20,413 nt of DNA, from the IMG/VR virus record IMGVR_UViG_3300032046_000263, positions 1 through 20,413 of that record; one strand, written 5' to 3'. Position numbers and translations under genes: made by a program. Of this stretch, positions 13,921-19,592 are shown piece after piece. The notes beneath the pieces are model-generated. The model did no database searches. It was given only the letters and a program-made list of their open reading frames with translations, and had not been told where the DNA came from. Every line of letters begins with the position of its first letter. The stretch's first letter is position 1. The stretch is from a virus.

Positions 13921-14352
13921 CTAGGCCGCCCGGTCCGATACCCGCACAATCCGAGGCCTCAGGAGTTCCTTCGGCTTGAAGCACAGCAGTTGCGACGAAC
14001 CGCCGTCCCCGCCGCCGAAGACCCGCAGTCTGCCCTCCGACTCAAGCCGATGCAATAGGGCCTTGAGCCGGACGACACGGATACCCAGAACTACTTCGGG
14101 CTTCTCATCCAACCCGTCGAAACAAGGGCCCGAGAGGAAGTGAAACCACCACTCGGCCTCGGTCGTCTCAATCCCGCTGGGCCTGCCACGGCTTTCTATC
14201 TCAACGGCAATGCGTTCGGTCTCACTGACCCGGAAGTCGCGCTTCACCTCCGCCAGGAGGCGGCCTTCCGTGGTCAGAATGTCGCGCAGCAGCCCCTCTG
14301 CGACTTCACCCTCGGGCAGGTCAAGATCGAAGCGATAGTTGCCGCCGCTCAC
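13921..14352 (-). CDS. PD-(D/E)XK-like nuclease
   Basis: A 143-aa protein starting at the GTG 14352-14350, which overlaps the TGA of the methyltransferase gene (GTGA); an upstream start would overlap it by 70 bp. Residues 30-75 read GRLLAEVKRDF, then RIAVEIESRGRPSGIETTEA and EWWFHFL. The E35-x-K37 pair after a hydrophobic strand, followed by E51/E53, a Gly-Arg-Pro-Ser-Gly loop and T-T-x-A-x-W-W, is the pattern of small phage PD-(D/E)XK nucleases. The C-terminal half may bind DNA. It may be a repair/recombination nuclease or partner of the neighbouring methylase. Confidence 0.65.
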   Translation of the reverse strand: MSGGNYRFDLDLPEGEVAEGLLRDILTTEGRLLAEVKRDFRVSETERIAVEIESRGRPSGIETTEAEWWFHFLSGPCFDGLDEKPEVVLGIRVVRLKALLHRLESEGRLRVFGGGDGGSSQLLCFKPKELLRPRIVRVSDRAA

Positions 14353-15647
14353 TGCCCGGCCGCCACCCTCTCGGCAGTCACGGCAGCCGATTTTGGCTCC
14401 TGGTCGAAGCCGACCCATTCACGCCCACAGGTCACGGCCGCTACCGCAGTGGTCCCGCTCCCCATGAACGGGTCGCATACCAGGTCGCCCTCGTTGCTCG
14501 ATACCTTGACTACCCTCTGCACTAGGGCCAGCGGCACCTGGTTGTGCCACTCCGTCTTCTCGGCGGAGACGTTCTTTACCAGGTCAAACTCCCACCAGTC
14601 GTAGGGGGTGACGCCTTCCTGTGGGGCCACTACCTCGCCGGTCTCCTCGTCCACATACCCCTCGCGCAGCCGCTTGATGCGCTTATCGTTCGGATTGCGG
14701 AAGGCCTGCGGATCGGCATGCTCGTTGAAGCTGTAGGTTGCACCCTTCGTGTAGAACAGGACTGTGCGTTGGGCCCGGGTCCAGTTGGTCGGGGATTGGC
14801 CGACGTTGCAGGGATACGCCCAGGTCAGCCACCGGCGGAAGGTGAAGAGGCGGTCCAGTTCCCGCTTCCACTCGGCGCAGACCTCGGGGTAGTGCATCAC
14901 GTAGAGACTGCCGGTGTCCTTGAGCTTCTTCCGCAGGAGCGCAAACCACTTGGCGCACCAGTCGTGGTATGCCTGGTCGGGCATCCGGTCCTGGTTCGTG
15001 CCGGAGTAGCTGACGCCGATGTTGTAGGGAGGGTCGGTGAAGACGAGGTCGAGGCTGGAGTCCTCCAGGAGCGCGAGGCCCTCCAGCACATCGAGGGTAT
15101 GGACCTTGCCGGGGAAGACCTTGGGGGCATCGGTCTCCTTCACATCGGCGTCAAGGTCCTGCGGCCACTCGTTCCCGTCCTCGTCATACAAAGTTGACAG
15201 CCGTTCGAGTTGGACGGCTGTGACAAGAGCGTGTCTGCGTCCCGTCACCGTGCTTGGCGCCACGCTAACGTCCCGGGCTATCCAGCGGTTCACCCTCCCG
15301 GGATGCAGGAGAAGCATCCGGTCCACGGCCGTCCGCTTCTCGGCGTTTGACAGCGGCTTGCCGTGCCCGACGTTGGCGAGGGCAGCCGCCTCAGCGGCCT
15401 CGTCCGTCGTGCCTTTCTTGACCTCCGCGTCCACCTCGGGAAGGTCCAGCCGCCGGGCCGCCTCGACCCGATGGTTCCCGTCCACCACCACCTTCGCGCC
15501 GTCCACCAGGAACACCCGGATGGGTGGCAGCCGGTCGAAGCAGGCCGTATAGGCCTTGACCGTCTCCTCATCCAGCCCCACCCTCACGCACAACTGCCGG
15601 GACTGCACCATGTCCAGGTCTGCGAGACGTACCTTCTCAGTCTTCAT
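14349..15647 (-). CDS. ParB-like domain fused to DNA methyltransferase
   Basis: A 432-aa protein. Residues 1-145 are a ParB/Srx-like domain: VVVDGNHRVEAARRLDLPEV (DGNHR at 56-60) followed by a helix-turn-helix stretch (VNRWIARDVSVAPSTVTGRR). Residues 180-432 are an amino-methyltransferase: catalytic T-DPPY-NIG (205-208) followed much later by the AdoMet loop DPFMGSGTT (392-400) and GREWVGFDQEP. DPPY before FxGxG indicates the beta-class, making N6-methyladenine or N4-methylcytosine. ParB-MTase fusions are common in phages and protect against restriction. ATG with GAGGAG 4 nt upstream. Its stop overlaps the nuclease start. Confidence 0.9.
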   Translation of the reverse strand: MKTEKVRLADLDMVQSRQLCVRVGLDEETVKAYTACFDRLPPIRVFLVDGAKVVVDGNHRVEAARRLDLPEVDAEVKKGTTDEAAEAAALANVGHGKPLSNAEKRTAVDRMLLLHPGRVNRWIARDVSVAPSTVTGRRHALVTAVQLERLSTLYDEDGNEWPQDLDADVKETDAPKVFPGKVHTLDVLEGLALLEDSSLDLVFTDPPYNIGVSYSGTNQDRMPDQAYHDWCAKWFALLRKKLKDTGSLYVMHYPEVCAEWKRELDRLFTFRRWLTWAYPCNVGQSPTNWTRAQRTVLFYTKGATYSFNEHADPQAFRNPNDKRIKRLREGYVDEETGEVVAPQEGVTPYDWWEFDLVKNVSAEKTEWHNQVPLALVQRVVKVSSNEGDLVCDPFMGSGTTAVAAVTCGREWVGFDQEPKSAAVTAERVAAGQ

Positions 15648-15680
15648 GTAGCTCCTCTCTACTCTCCTCGGGTTGGGTTG

Positions 15681-15737
15681 GCCCGGCGACGGGCGGGGAG
15701 GAGGGCCGCTGTTCGGGCGCTACCCTAGTCGCCGGGC
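15681..15737 (-). promoter_or_regulatory. Hairpin leader of the methyltransferase gene
   Basis: GCCCGGCGAC (15681-15690) is perfectly complementary to GTCGCCGGGC (15728-15737), separated by 37 nt. It lies 34 bp before the ATG and upstream of GAGGAG. It could be a leader hairpin influencing expression; no known riboswitch is recognised. Confidence 0.4.
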
Positions 15738-15747
15738 AGAACGCAAA

Positions 15748-15773
15748 CAGCCCCGACCGTAAGGCCGAGGCTG
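15748..15773 (-). terminator. Terminator-like hairpin downstream of tRNA
   Basis: CAGCC (15748-15752) pairs with GGCTG (15769-15773), with inner pairs broken by two mismatches; minus strand continues TTTGCGTTC. With the neighbouring hairpin 15793-15824 it separates the tRNA from the methyltransferase gene. Confidence 0.5.
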
Positions 15774-15792
15774 CTGTTGCCGCAGAACTGCG

Positions 15793-15824
15793 CCGGGGCC
15801 CCGCCTCTCAAGACGGAGCCCCGG
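15793..15824. terminator. GC-rich hairpin after tRNA
   Basis: CCGGGGC (15793-15799) pairs with GCCCCGG (15818-15824). No T-tract. It lies between the tRNA 3' end and the terminator at 15748-15773 and might assist tRNA 3' processing or termination. Confidence 0.4.
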
Positions 15825-15887
15825 TTGCCAGGAGGAGGGAGGCACTCCCGACCCGCGTGGGCCGGGAAGACGTTAGGTCTGTGTTCT

Positions 15888-15963
15888 TGGCTGCGGGGGC
15901 AGGACTCGAACCTGCGACGATCCGGGTAACAGCCGGGCGCTCTGCCGTCTGAGCTACCCCGCA
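15888..15963 (-). tRNA. tRNA-Asn (anticodon GTT), CCA encoded
   Basis: All 76 positions fit the cloverleaf on the minus strand: acceptor TGCGGGG/CCCCGCA (7 bp), D arm GCTC-AGACGGCA-GAGC, anticodon loop CTGTTAC giving GTT, variable TCGTC, T arm GCAGG-TTCGAGT-CCTGC, discriminator G and encoded CCA. Anticodon stem CCCGG/CCGGA has four pairs and a C27-A43 mismatch. G73 and U35-U36 agree with bacterial AsnRS identity. A phage tRNA may compensate for codon use, but it could instead be a host gene if this is an integrated prophage. Confidence 0.95.
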
Positions 15964-15970
15964 GTGTGTC

Positions 15971-16039
15971 GGGCGCGTCCTCTGCAGAACGGGCCTCTGG
16001 CCCAGACGCGCCCTCGGTCCAAGGGCGGGGTGACCCGCC
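15971..16039 (-). promoter_or_regulatory. Folded spacer upstream of the tRNA
   Basis: Three hairpins follow one another. GGGCGCGTC (15971-15979) pairs with GACGCGCCC (16005-16013) enclosing GGGCC-TCT-GGCCC (15991-16003); then GGCGGG (16024-16029) pairs with CCCGCC (16034-16039) with a 4-nt loop. They lie between the 107-aa gene's stop and the tRNA and could be a terminator, or a processing site releasing the tRNA from a longer transcript. Confidence 0.45.
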
Positions 16040-16077
16040 TAAAGTCCCCAGAGGGCCTCGCGACCCAAGGGGAACAC

Positions 16078-16401
16078 TCAGCGCCCGTGTAGGGCTTGTG
16101 CTACCGCGTCCTTGCGGCGCATGGAGTCGGCATGATGCCCTTCCAGCCACTGCAGGAACCCGATGGCCTGGAAGGCGCGCTGAATAGCCTGCACGTTAGC
16201 CGGTAAGGTGGGGCGTCGGCTACGACGCGAGGCCTCCCAGAGCGCCTCAACATGACTCTGCAGCACATTGCGTTCGGCAGCAGAGCAGCAGACGACCGGG
16301 AAGCCTTTGGAGGCTGGCGGTTTGATCGTGCCGTGGTAGTGGAGTGCCGGAAGTTCCTCGCCGTCGAGTTGGCAGAAGGGCCCGTGGTCTGGGTGCTCCA
16401 C
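16078..16401 (-). CDS. Hypothetical protein
   Basis: A 107-aa protein. The first half is beta-like (LPALHYHGTIKPPASKGFPV, then CCS), the second is two helices (QSHVEALWEASRRSRRP, NVQAIQRAFQAIGFLQWLEG). GTG start at 16401, about 10 nt after AGGGGG. It is the first gene after promoter-like site P1 and its leader hairpin. No family recognised. Confidence 0.6.
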   Translation of the reverse strand: MEHPDHGPFCQLDGEELPALHYHGTIKPPASKGFPVVCCSAAERNVLQSHVEALWEASRRSRRPTLPANVQAIQRAFQAIGFLQWLEGHHADSMRRKDAVAQALHGR

Positions 16402-16427
16402 CGATCATGTCCCCCTAGAATCGCAAC

Positions 16428-16449
16428 ACCCCCCGCGTTGGCGGAGGGT
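16428..16449 (-). terminator. Leader hairpin between P1 and the 107-aa gene
   Basis: On the minus-strand RNA, ACCCUCCGC pairs with GCGGGGGGU around CAAC (16428-16436 with 16441-16449); the sole non-Watson-Crick pair is G-U in that orientation, consistent with minus-strand RNA. Followed by GTTGCGATTC, so weak as a terminator. It sits between the promoter and the first gene, where it could act as an attenuator. Confidence 0.45.
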
Positions 16450-16496
16450 GCGTTTGGTCGCTTTGTGCCTAGTGGTGCAGCAACAGACTTGCCCCC

Positions 16497-16524
16497 AGTA
16501 TACCCATTCAGGCGGCGTTGTCAA
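16497..16524 (-). promoter_or_regulatory. Promoter P1 (sigma-70-like)
   Basis: Minus strand: perfect -35 TTGACA (16524-16519), 16-bp spacer ending ATGGG, -10 TATACT (16502-16497). It overlaps the last codons of the 149-aa gene. It would drive the 107-aa gene, tRNA and methyltransferase segment. Best promoter match in the window. Confidence 0.7.
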
Positions 16525-16957
16525 CCCCCCGGCGTAAGTTCGCCCGCTCTTGACGGCGAGCCTCGTCCTCTGCTTCCCACCCCCCGCCGGTCGCTGCGGC
16601 CTTCTCAGCCTTGACCCGCACCTCATTCAGGCGGCACATACGTCCGTCCAGAGAGGCCTCTTCGCCGACCACGAACTCATGGAAGTTCAGGTCGGTGCTG
16701 TCCCGGTCGCCCTCCTGATCGTCAAGGCTCACCTGTAGGTGGCGGCCATACTCGGCGAGGAAGCGGCGGTCGAGCAGGACGGCAGCTACCAACGCCCGGG
16801 CATACCCCAGTAGCGGCGGGCAGCCACACTCGTCCTTGAGCACGGCTTCGAGTACGGCATCTACCCCATACTGTTTGCAGAGGTTCTGCACGGAGAGGAC
16901 GGCGGGGTTGCGGTCATTGATGCGGCGGCGGTCGCGTAGGTACTGGTGTTGCGGCAT
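16508..16957 (-). CDS. Hypothetical protein
   Basis: A 149-aa protein, highly charged. It starts MPQHQYLRDRRRINDRNPAV, has a helical middle with a short Cys stretch (KDECGCPP) and LLGYARALVAAVLLDRRFLA, and ends in a long polar helix (RVKAEKAAATGGGWEAEDEA). ATG after a GGGGGAC ribosome site that is shared, base for base, with the upstream gene. No family recognised. Confidence 0.6.
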   Translation of the reverse strand: MPQHQYLRDRRRINDRNPAVLSVQNLCKQYGVDAVLEAVLKDECGCPPLLGYARALVAAVLLDRRFLAEYGRHLQVSLDDQEGDRDSTDLNFHEFVVGEEASLDGRMCRLNEVRVKAEKAAATGGGWEAEDEARRQERANLRRGVDNAA

Positions 16958-17340
16958 AGGGTCCCCCTACTCAGGCTCGGGCAATGCTTTCAGGGCTCGT
17001 ACTAGGTCGGCTACTGGAGGTGGCTCAAACAACTCATCCGTGGTTGCCCGCTCCCGCCACCAACTCGTTCCGTGCTGCGGTTGGTAGTTCGCGCACTGCT
17101 CTGGGTATACCGGGACTGCCCAACGGGGTCTCTTGGTGCTCTGCCAAGCGCCCCAGATATGGCCGATGATGCGCAGTCCGGTAGCCTCATCTACCGGGTA
17201 GAAGTCCCCGCAGTGGCAGAAGCCGATACTGTCCCGGCGGAAGAGGCAGTCACCTCGGACGGCCGAGGCAGAGCATCGCGCCTCAAGCTTGAACGGCAAC
17301 GGGATGGGTCCGTATGGCGGCTGCGGCATAGGGTCCCCCT
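16950..17340. repeat. 19-bp direct repeats around the 120-aa gene
   Basis: TGCGGCATAGGGTCCCCCT occurs at 16950-16968 and 17322-17340, identical. Each copy holds the ribosome site and first codons of a gene (both begin MPQ), so the gene at 16967-17329 lies between two copies of the same initiation region. Confidence 0.85.
16967..17329 (-). CDS. Hypothetical Cys-containing protein, possible cassette gene
   Basis: A 120-aa protein starting MPQPPYGPIPLPFKLEARCS. The segment GDCLFRRDSIGFCHCGDFYP contains three Cys and, with C19, could make a metal site; Trp and Pro are frequent after it (GAWQSTKRPRWAVPVYP, TSWWRERATT). No family recognised. It is bracketed by identical 19-bp repeats that include its ribosome site and that of the next gene, suggesting insertion or duplication at an RBS. 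Confidence 0.6.
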   Translation of the reverse strand: MPQPPYGPIPLPFKLEARCSASAVRGDCLFRRDSIGFCHCGDFYPVDEATGLRIIGHIWGAWQSTKRPRWAVPVYPEQCANYQPQHGTSWWRERATTDELFEPPPVADLVRALKALPEPE

Positions 17341-17344
17341 TCGG

Positions 17345-17653
17345 CTAGGCCCGGCGGAAGGTGTCCAGCACATCGTACAGGTGGGCCTTGACGCGCCCCA
17401 TCTCTTCGAGCAACTGGCGGATGTGCTGCTCGGTATCAGAGCGGTGGTCGGGACCCAGGAACTCATACTCCGGGAACCCGTGAACGTCTATAGCGGGCTG
17501 GCCCTCACAATCCCGGATGGTGAACCCCTGGTCGAGAGGGCGCCAGTAGGCGCCGATGTAGGGAATGGCCTTGCCGCTATCCTCCCAGCCCTCGGCGGCG
17601 AACTCCCGGAAGTTGTCGGCGGTCCAGTTGCTGCGGTCGCGCTGGTAGTCCAT
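17345..17653 (-). CDS. Hypothetical protein (102 aa)
   Basis: I place the start at the ATG 17653 (MDYQRDRSNWTADNFREFAA), preceded by AGGAGG about 7 nt upstream; a longer reading gives an Arg/Pro-rich tail and overlaps the RuvC-like gene. The remaining protein has AIPYIGAYWRPLDQGFTIRD, then a C-terminal helix (IRQLLEEMGRVKAHLYDVLD). Soluble; no family recognised. It starts 11 bp after the RuvC-like stop. Confidence 0.6.
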   Translation of the reverse strand: MDYQRDRSNWTADNFREFAAEGWEDSGKAIPYIGAYWRPLDQGFTIRDCEGQPAIDVHGFPEYEFLGPDHRSDTEQHIRQLLEEMGRVKAHLYDVLDTFRRA

Positions 17654-17664
17654 CTCCGTCCTCC

Positions 17665-18159
17665 TCACGCTGCTGCTTGCTGCCCGGCCCTCAGGCGGCG
17701 GGCGTATTCGGCGATCAGCAGGGCGTCCACGATCCCCTCGTGCGGCTTGCGGCAACGAGCCGTAGCACGCAGTTCAACCTCAGGGAAGAGGCGCTGGGCG
17801 ATCTGAGCAGCTTGGGTCTTCACGTCTCCTCGCGCCCCAGTGATGCCGAAGGTCTTCTGCCACTCCTTGGCAGACACGATCTGGAAGGGCGTGTTGCAGG
17901 CATACAGAAGGCCGACCAGAACGCCGAAGCCGTAGCCGGTCTGGAAGGTAGAGGCTACCCCCTGTTTCGGCATCGCCTGCTGGCGCTCGACAACAGCGAA
18001 GTCGATGCTATTCCCGCCCGCAGGATAGAGCCACTTCACGACGGCCCCCAAGTCCAGTTCCTTGCCGATCACTGGCATGGGTTGGGCAACGGGGGTCAGG
18101 CCAGGATACAACGCCGCGATGCCGCCGGTCTTGCCTGGGTCGAGTCCGATGAACGTCAT
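17665..18159 (-). CDS. RuvC-like Holliday junction resolvase
   Basis: A 164-aa protein with an RNase H fold pattern. Motif 1 MTFIGLDPGKTGGIAAL gives D7; motif 2 IDFAVVERQQ gives E58; the last helix HEGIVDALLIAEYARR gives D145. The 'GYGFGVLVGLLYA' helix and 'VSAKEWQKTFGI' segment are typical of phage RuvC-like resolvases, which cut branched DNA before packaging or in recombination. Length is close to bacterial RuvC (about 170). ATG with GGAGGAG 3 nt upstream; it overlaps the preceding 20-codon ORF by ATGA. Confidence 0.85.
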   Translation of the reverse strand: MTFIGLDPGKTGGIAALYPGLTPVAQPMPVIGKELDLGAVVKWLYPAGGNSIDFAVVERQQAMPKQGVASTFQTGYGFGVLVGLLYACNTPFQIVSAKEWQKTFGITGARGDVKTQAAQIAQRLFPEVELRATARCRKPHEGIVDALLIAEYARRLRAGQQAAA

Positions 18160-18218
18160 GGTCTCCTCCGTGCGTTCAACTGGCGCAGTTCCCGGAGCGT
18201 GAGGCCGCGGCGGGTCAC
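18156..18218 (-). CDS. Possible 20-residue micro-ORF
   Basis: GTG at 18218 overlaps the TAG of the preceding gene (TAGTG) and the TGA overlaps the ATG of the RuvC-like gene. The peptide MTRRGLTLRELRQLNARRRP is basic and helical. GAGGTG lies 5 nt before the GTG. Overlaps on both sides suggest it is translated, perhaps as a coupling leader. A chance frame cannot be excluded. Confidence 0.4.
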   Translation of the reverse strand: MTRRGLTLRELRQLNARRRP

Positions 18219-18367
18219 TACTTCACCTCTCCCTGGACCACTGGTCTGATGTCCGGGGCTCTGCAACGACGACAAGATGAGAGCACCAACGCTACGCCCA
18301 TGCCCGGTTGACAACGCTGCGGCACCCACCGATGCCCGAACAGGCGGCAGAGCAGGCGCGCGATCAT
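18218..18367 (-). CDS. Small Cys protein (49 aa), zinc-finger-like
   Basis: ATG at 18367 after AGGAGG (7 nt), overlapping the upstream stop (ATGA). The peptide starts MIARLLCRLFGHRWVPQRCQ and later contains SCRRCRAPDI. 'RLLCRLFGHRW' followed by CxxC is a common layout of small phage proteins with a degenerate zinc knuckle (C7, H12, C19, C32, C35). Function unknown. It is shorter than most gene-calling length cut-offs and might be missed. Confidence 0.7.
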   Translation of the reverse strand: MIARLLCRLFGHRWVPQRCQPGMGVALVLSSCRRCRAPDIRPVVQGEVK

Positions 18368-18642
18368 GGGGCCACCTCCTTCTCAACGAAGCAGGTAGCG
18401 CACACGCGGTCGCAGAGGGTACTACCCGCAAGTCGAACGCCTACCTGATCTAGCGACCACTCGATGCCGACTACCTTGCCACGGAAGGCTTGTTCGTTGT
18501 GCCCGGCAGTGCCGTCCGGGGGAATCAGCCACACAGTAAGGCGGTCGCCTTCACGGGGCACCGCAGGAGTGTCGAAGGCGAAGGCCTCGTCCTGCTCGGG
18601 ATCATTGGCGAGCACAATACAGCATCGAATCAGGTCGGTCAT
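18364..18642 (-). CDS. Hypothetical protein
   Basis: A 92-aa protein that looks like a small beta barrel: MTDLIRCCIVLANDPEQDEA, PAVPREGDRLTVWLIPP, FRGKVVGIEWSLDQVGVRL, ending in CDRVCATCFVEKEV with a CxxxCxxC cluster. ATG with GGAGGAG 3-4 nt upstream; 9 bp after the radical-SAM gene. Family not recognised. Confidence 0.6.
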   Translation of the reverse strand: MTDLIRCCIVLANDPEQDEAFAFDTPAVPREGDRLTVWLIPPDGTAGHNEQAFRGKVVGIEWSLDQVGVRLAGSTLCDRVCATCFVEKEVAP

Positions 18643-18651
18643 GCTCTCCTC

Positions 18652-19587
18652 CTACGCGGTGCAGGTGCAGTGCTCGAACGCGGTCAGGCCCACGGCCGCC
18701 CACATGGGCTTACCTTCCTTGCACAGAGCAATCGGGCAAGTAGCTCCGGCAGAACGCAGGGCGGCCATTATGTCGCGGTAGGCATCGAAGCGGGCGCATG
18801 GCTCAACCCGCCACGGGTGCATCGGTTTCTCGGGGACCTCGTAGACCTGGGAGTCCGTCAGGACGAAGACCTTGCCGGGTTGTTCCCTCTCCACCAGCGC
18901 CTGCAACTGAGGCGGCCACTTCCGGTACGTCGCCGCCGTCGCGCGGAGGGTGCCGAGGGTGATGAGTTCGGGCCAACCGCCTTCGTTGTAACGCCACGCT
19001 AGGAACTGCCCCCGCAAGGAGAAGTTATCGGGCTTGAGCGGGTCCATGCGCCAACGGACGCGCCAATCTTGGTTACGCAACCATACCATGCGCCCGACGC
19101 CATCAGCGGTATTCGATGTCCCTTGCTCCCACTCCTCATACCCTCCCGCGCTCACCTCCACCACCACGTGCGGGTGCGGCGCGGCGAGCGGCACATTGAC
19201 GCTCTTGGTGCGCAGCAGCAGCGTGTGGCCGTGCGGGTTGTGCTCCGGCGCGAACCTCGGCACCAGCCACTTGCTGTGATGGAGGACGGGCTCCACGAGG
19301 GCATCGCAAGACTCGCCGGCGACGAGGACATTGCCATGCACCGGCAGTCGCCCTCGCAGTCTCCACTCGAACCGCTCATCGGAGAGGCGGAGCCACCGAT
19401 CCACCGCCTTCTCCAGGTCCGCCTGCTCGTAGACGCGGTACTCGTTGCGGCCGACACGCGCTGGCGTCGTGCCCTCACGATAGCAGTAGGTACAGGCCAA
19501 GGGGCACTTGCCCGCCGACAGCCTCAGGTGCCAGAAGCCGGGGCAGCCCTCTCGCGCGTCGAAGTGCTTCACGAGGCCGGTGGGCAT
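18652..19587 (-). CDS. Radical SAM protein, spore photoproduct lyase family
   Basis: A 311-aa protein from the ATG at 19587, which has GGAGG 5 nt upstream; the ATG at 19629 would add 14 Arg-rich residues made from a repeat. The iron-sulfur motif is C28-PLA-C32-TY-C35. Further matches to the spore photoproduct lyase family: VAGESCDALVEP (89-100), LLLRTKSVNV (123-132), VVVEVSAGG (141-149), RWRMDPLKP (178-186), ITLGTLRA (209-216), IALCKE (286-291) and C-terminal CTC. True lyases revert thymine spore photoproduct in DNA by radical chemistry. Here the substrate could be a DNA lesion or a modified base; not decided by sequence. Confidence 0.8.
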   Translation of the reverse strand: MPTGLVKHFDAREGCPGFWHLRLSAGKCPLACTYCYREGTTPARVGRNEYRVYEQADLEKAVDRWLRLSDERFEWRLRGRLPVHGNVLVAGESCDALVEPVLHHSKWLVPRFAPEHNPHGHTLLLRTKSVNVPLAAPHPHVVVEVSAGGYEEWEQGTSNTADGVGRMVWLRNQDWRVRWRMDPLKPDNFSLRGQFLAWRYNEGGWPELITLGTLRATAATYRKWPPQLQALVEREQPGKVFVLTDSQVYEVPEKPMHPWRVEPCARFDAYRDIMAALRSAGATCPIALCKEGKPMWAAVGLTAFEHCTCTA

Positions 19588-19592
19588 ACGTA

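Noticed and set aside
15192-15224. TTGACA plus 8-bp inverted repeat (ACAGCCGT/ACGGCTGT) in the methyltransferase gene
   Set aside because: Lies inside coding sequence on the opposite strand with no -10 box; most likely codon-driven.
15725-16150. 141-codon frame crossing the tRNA gene
   Set aside because: It covers a complete tRNA and several hairpins, so it is a chance frame.
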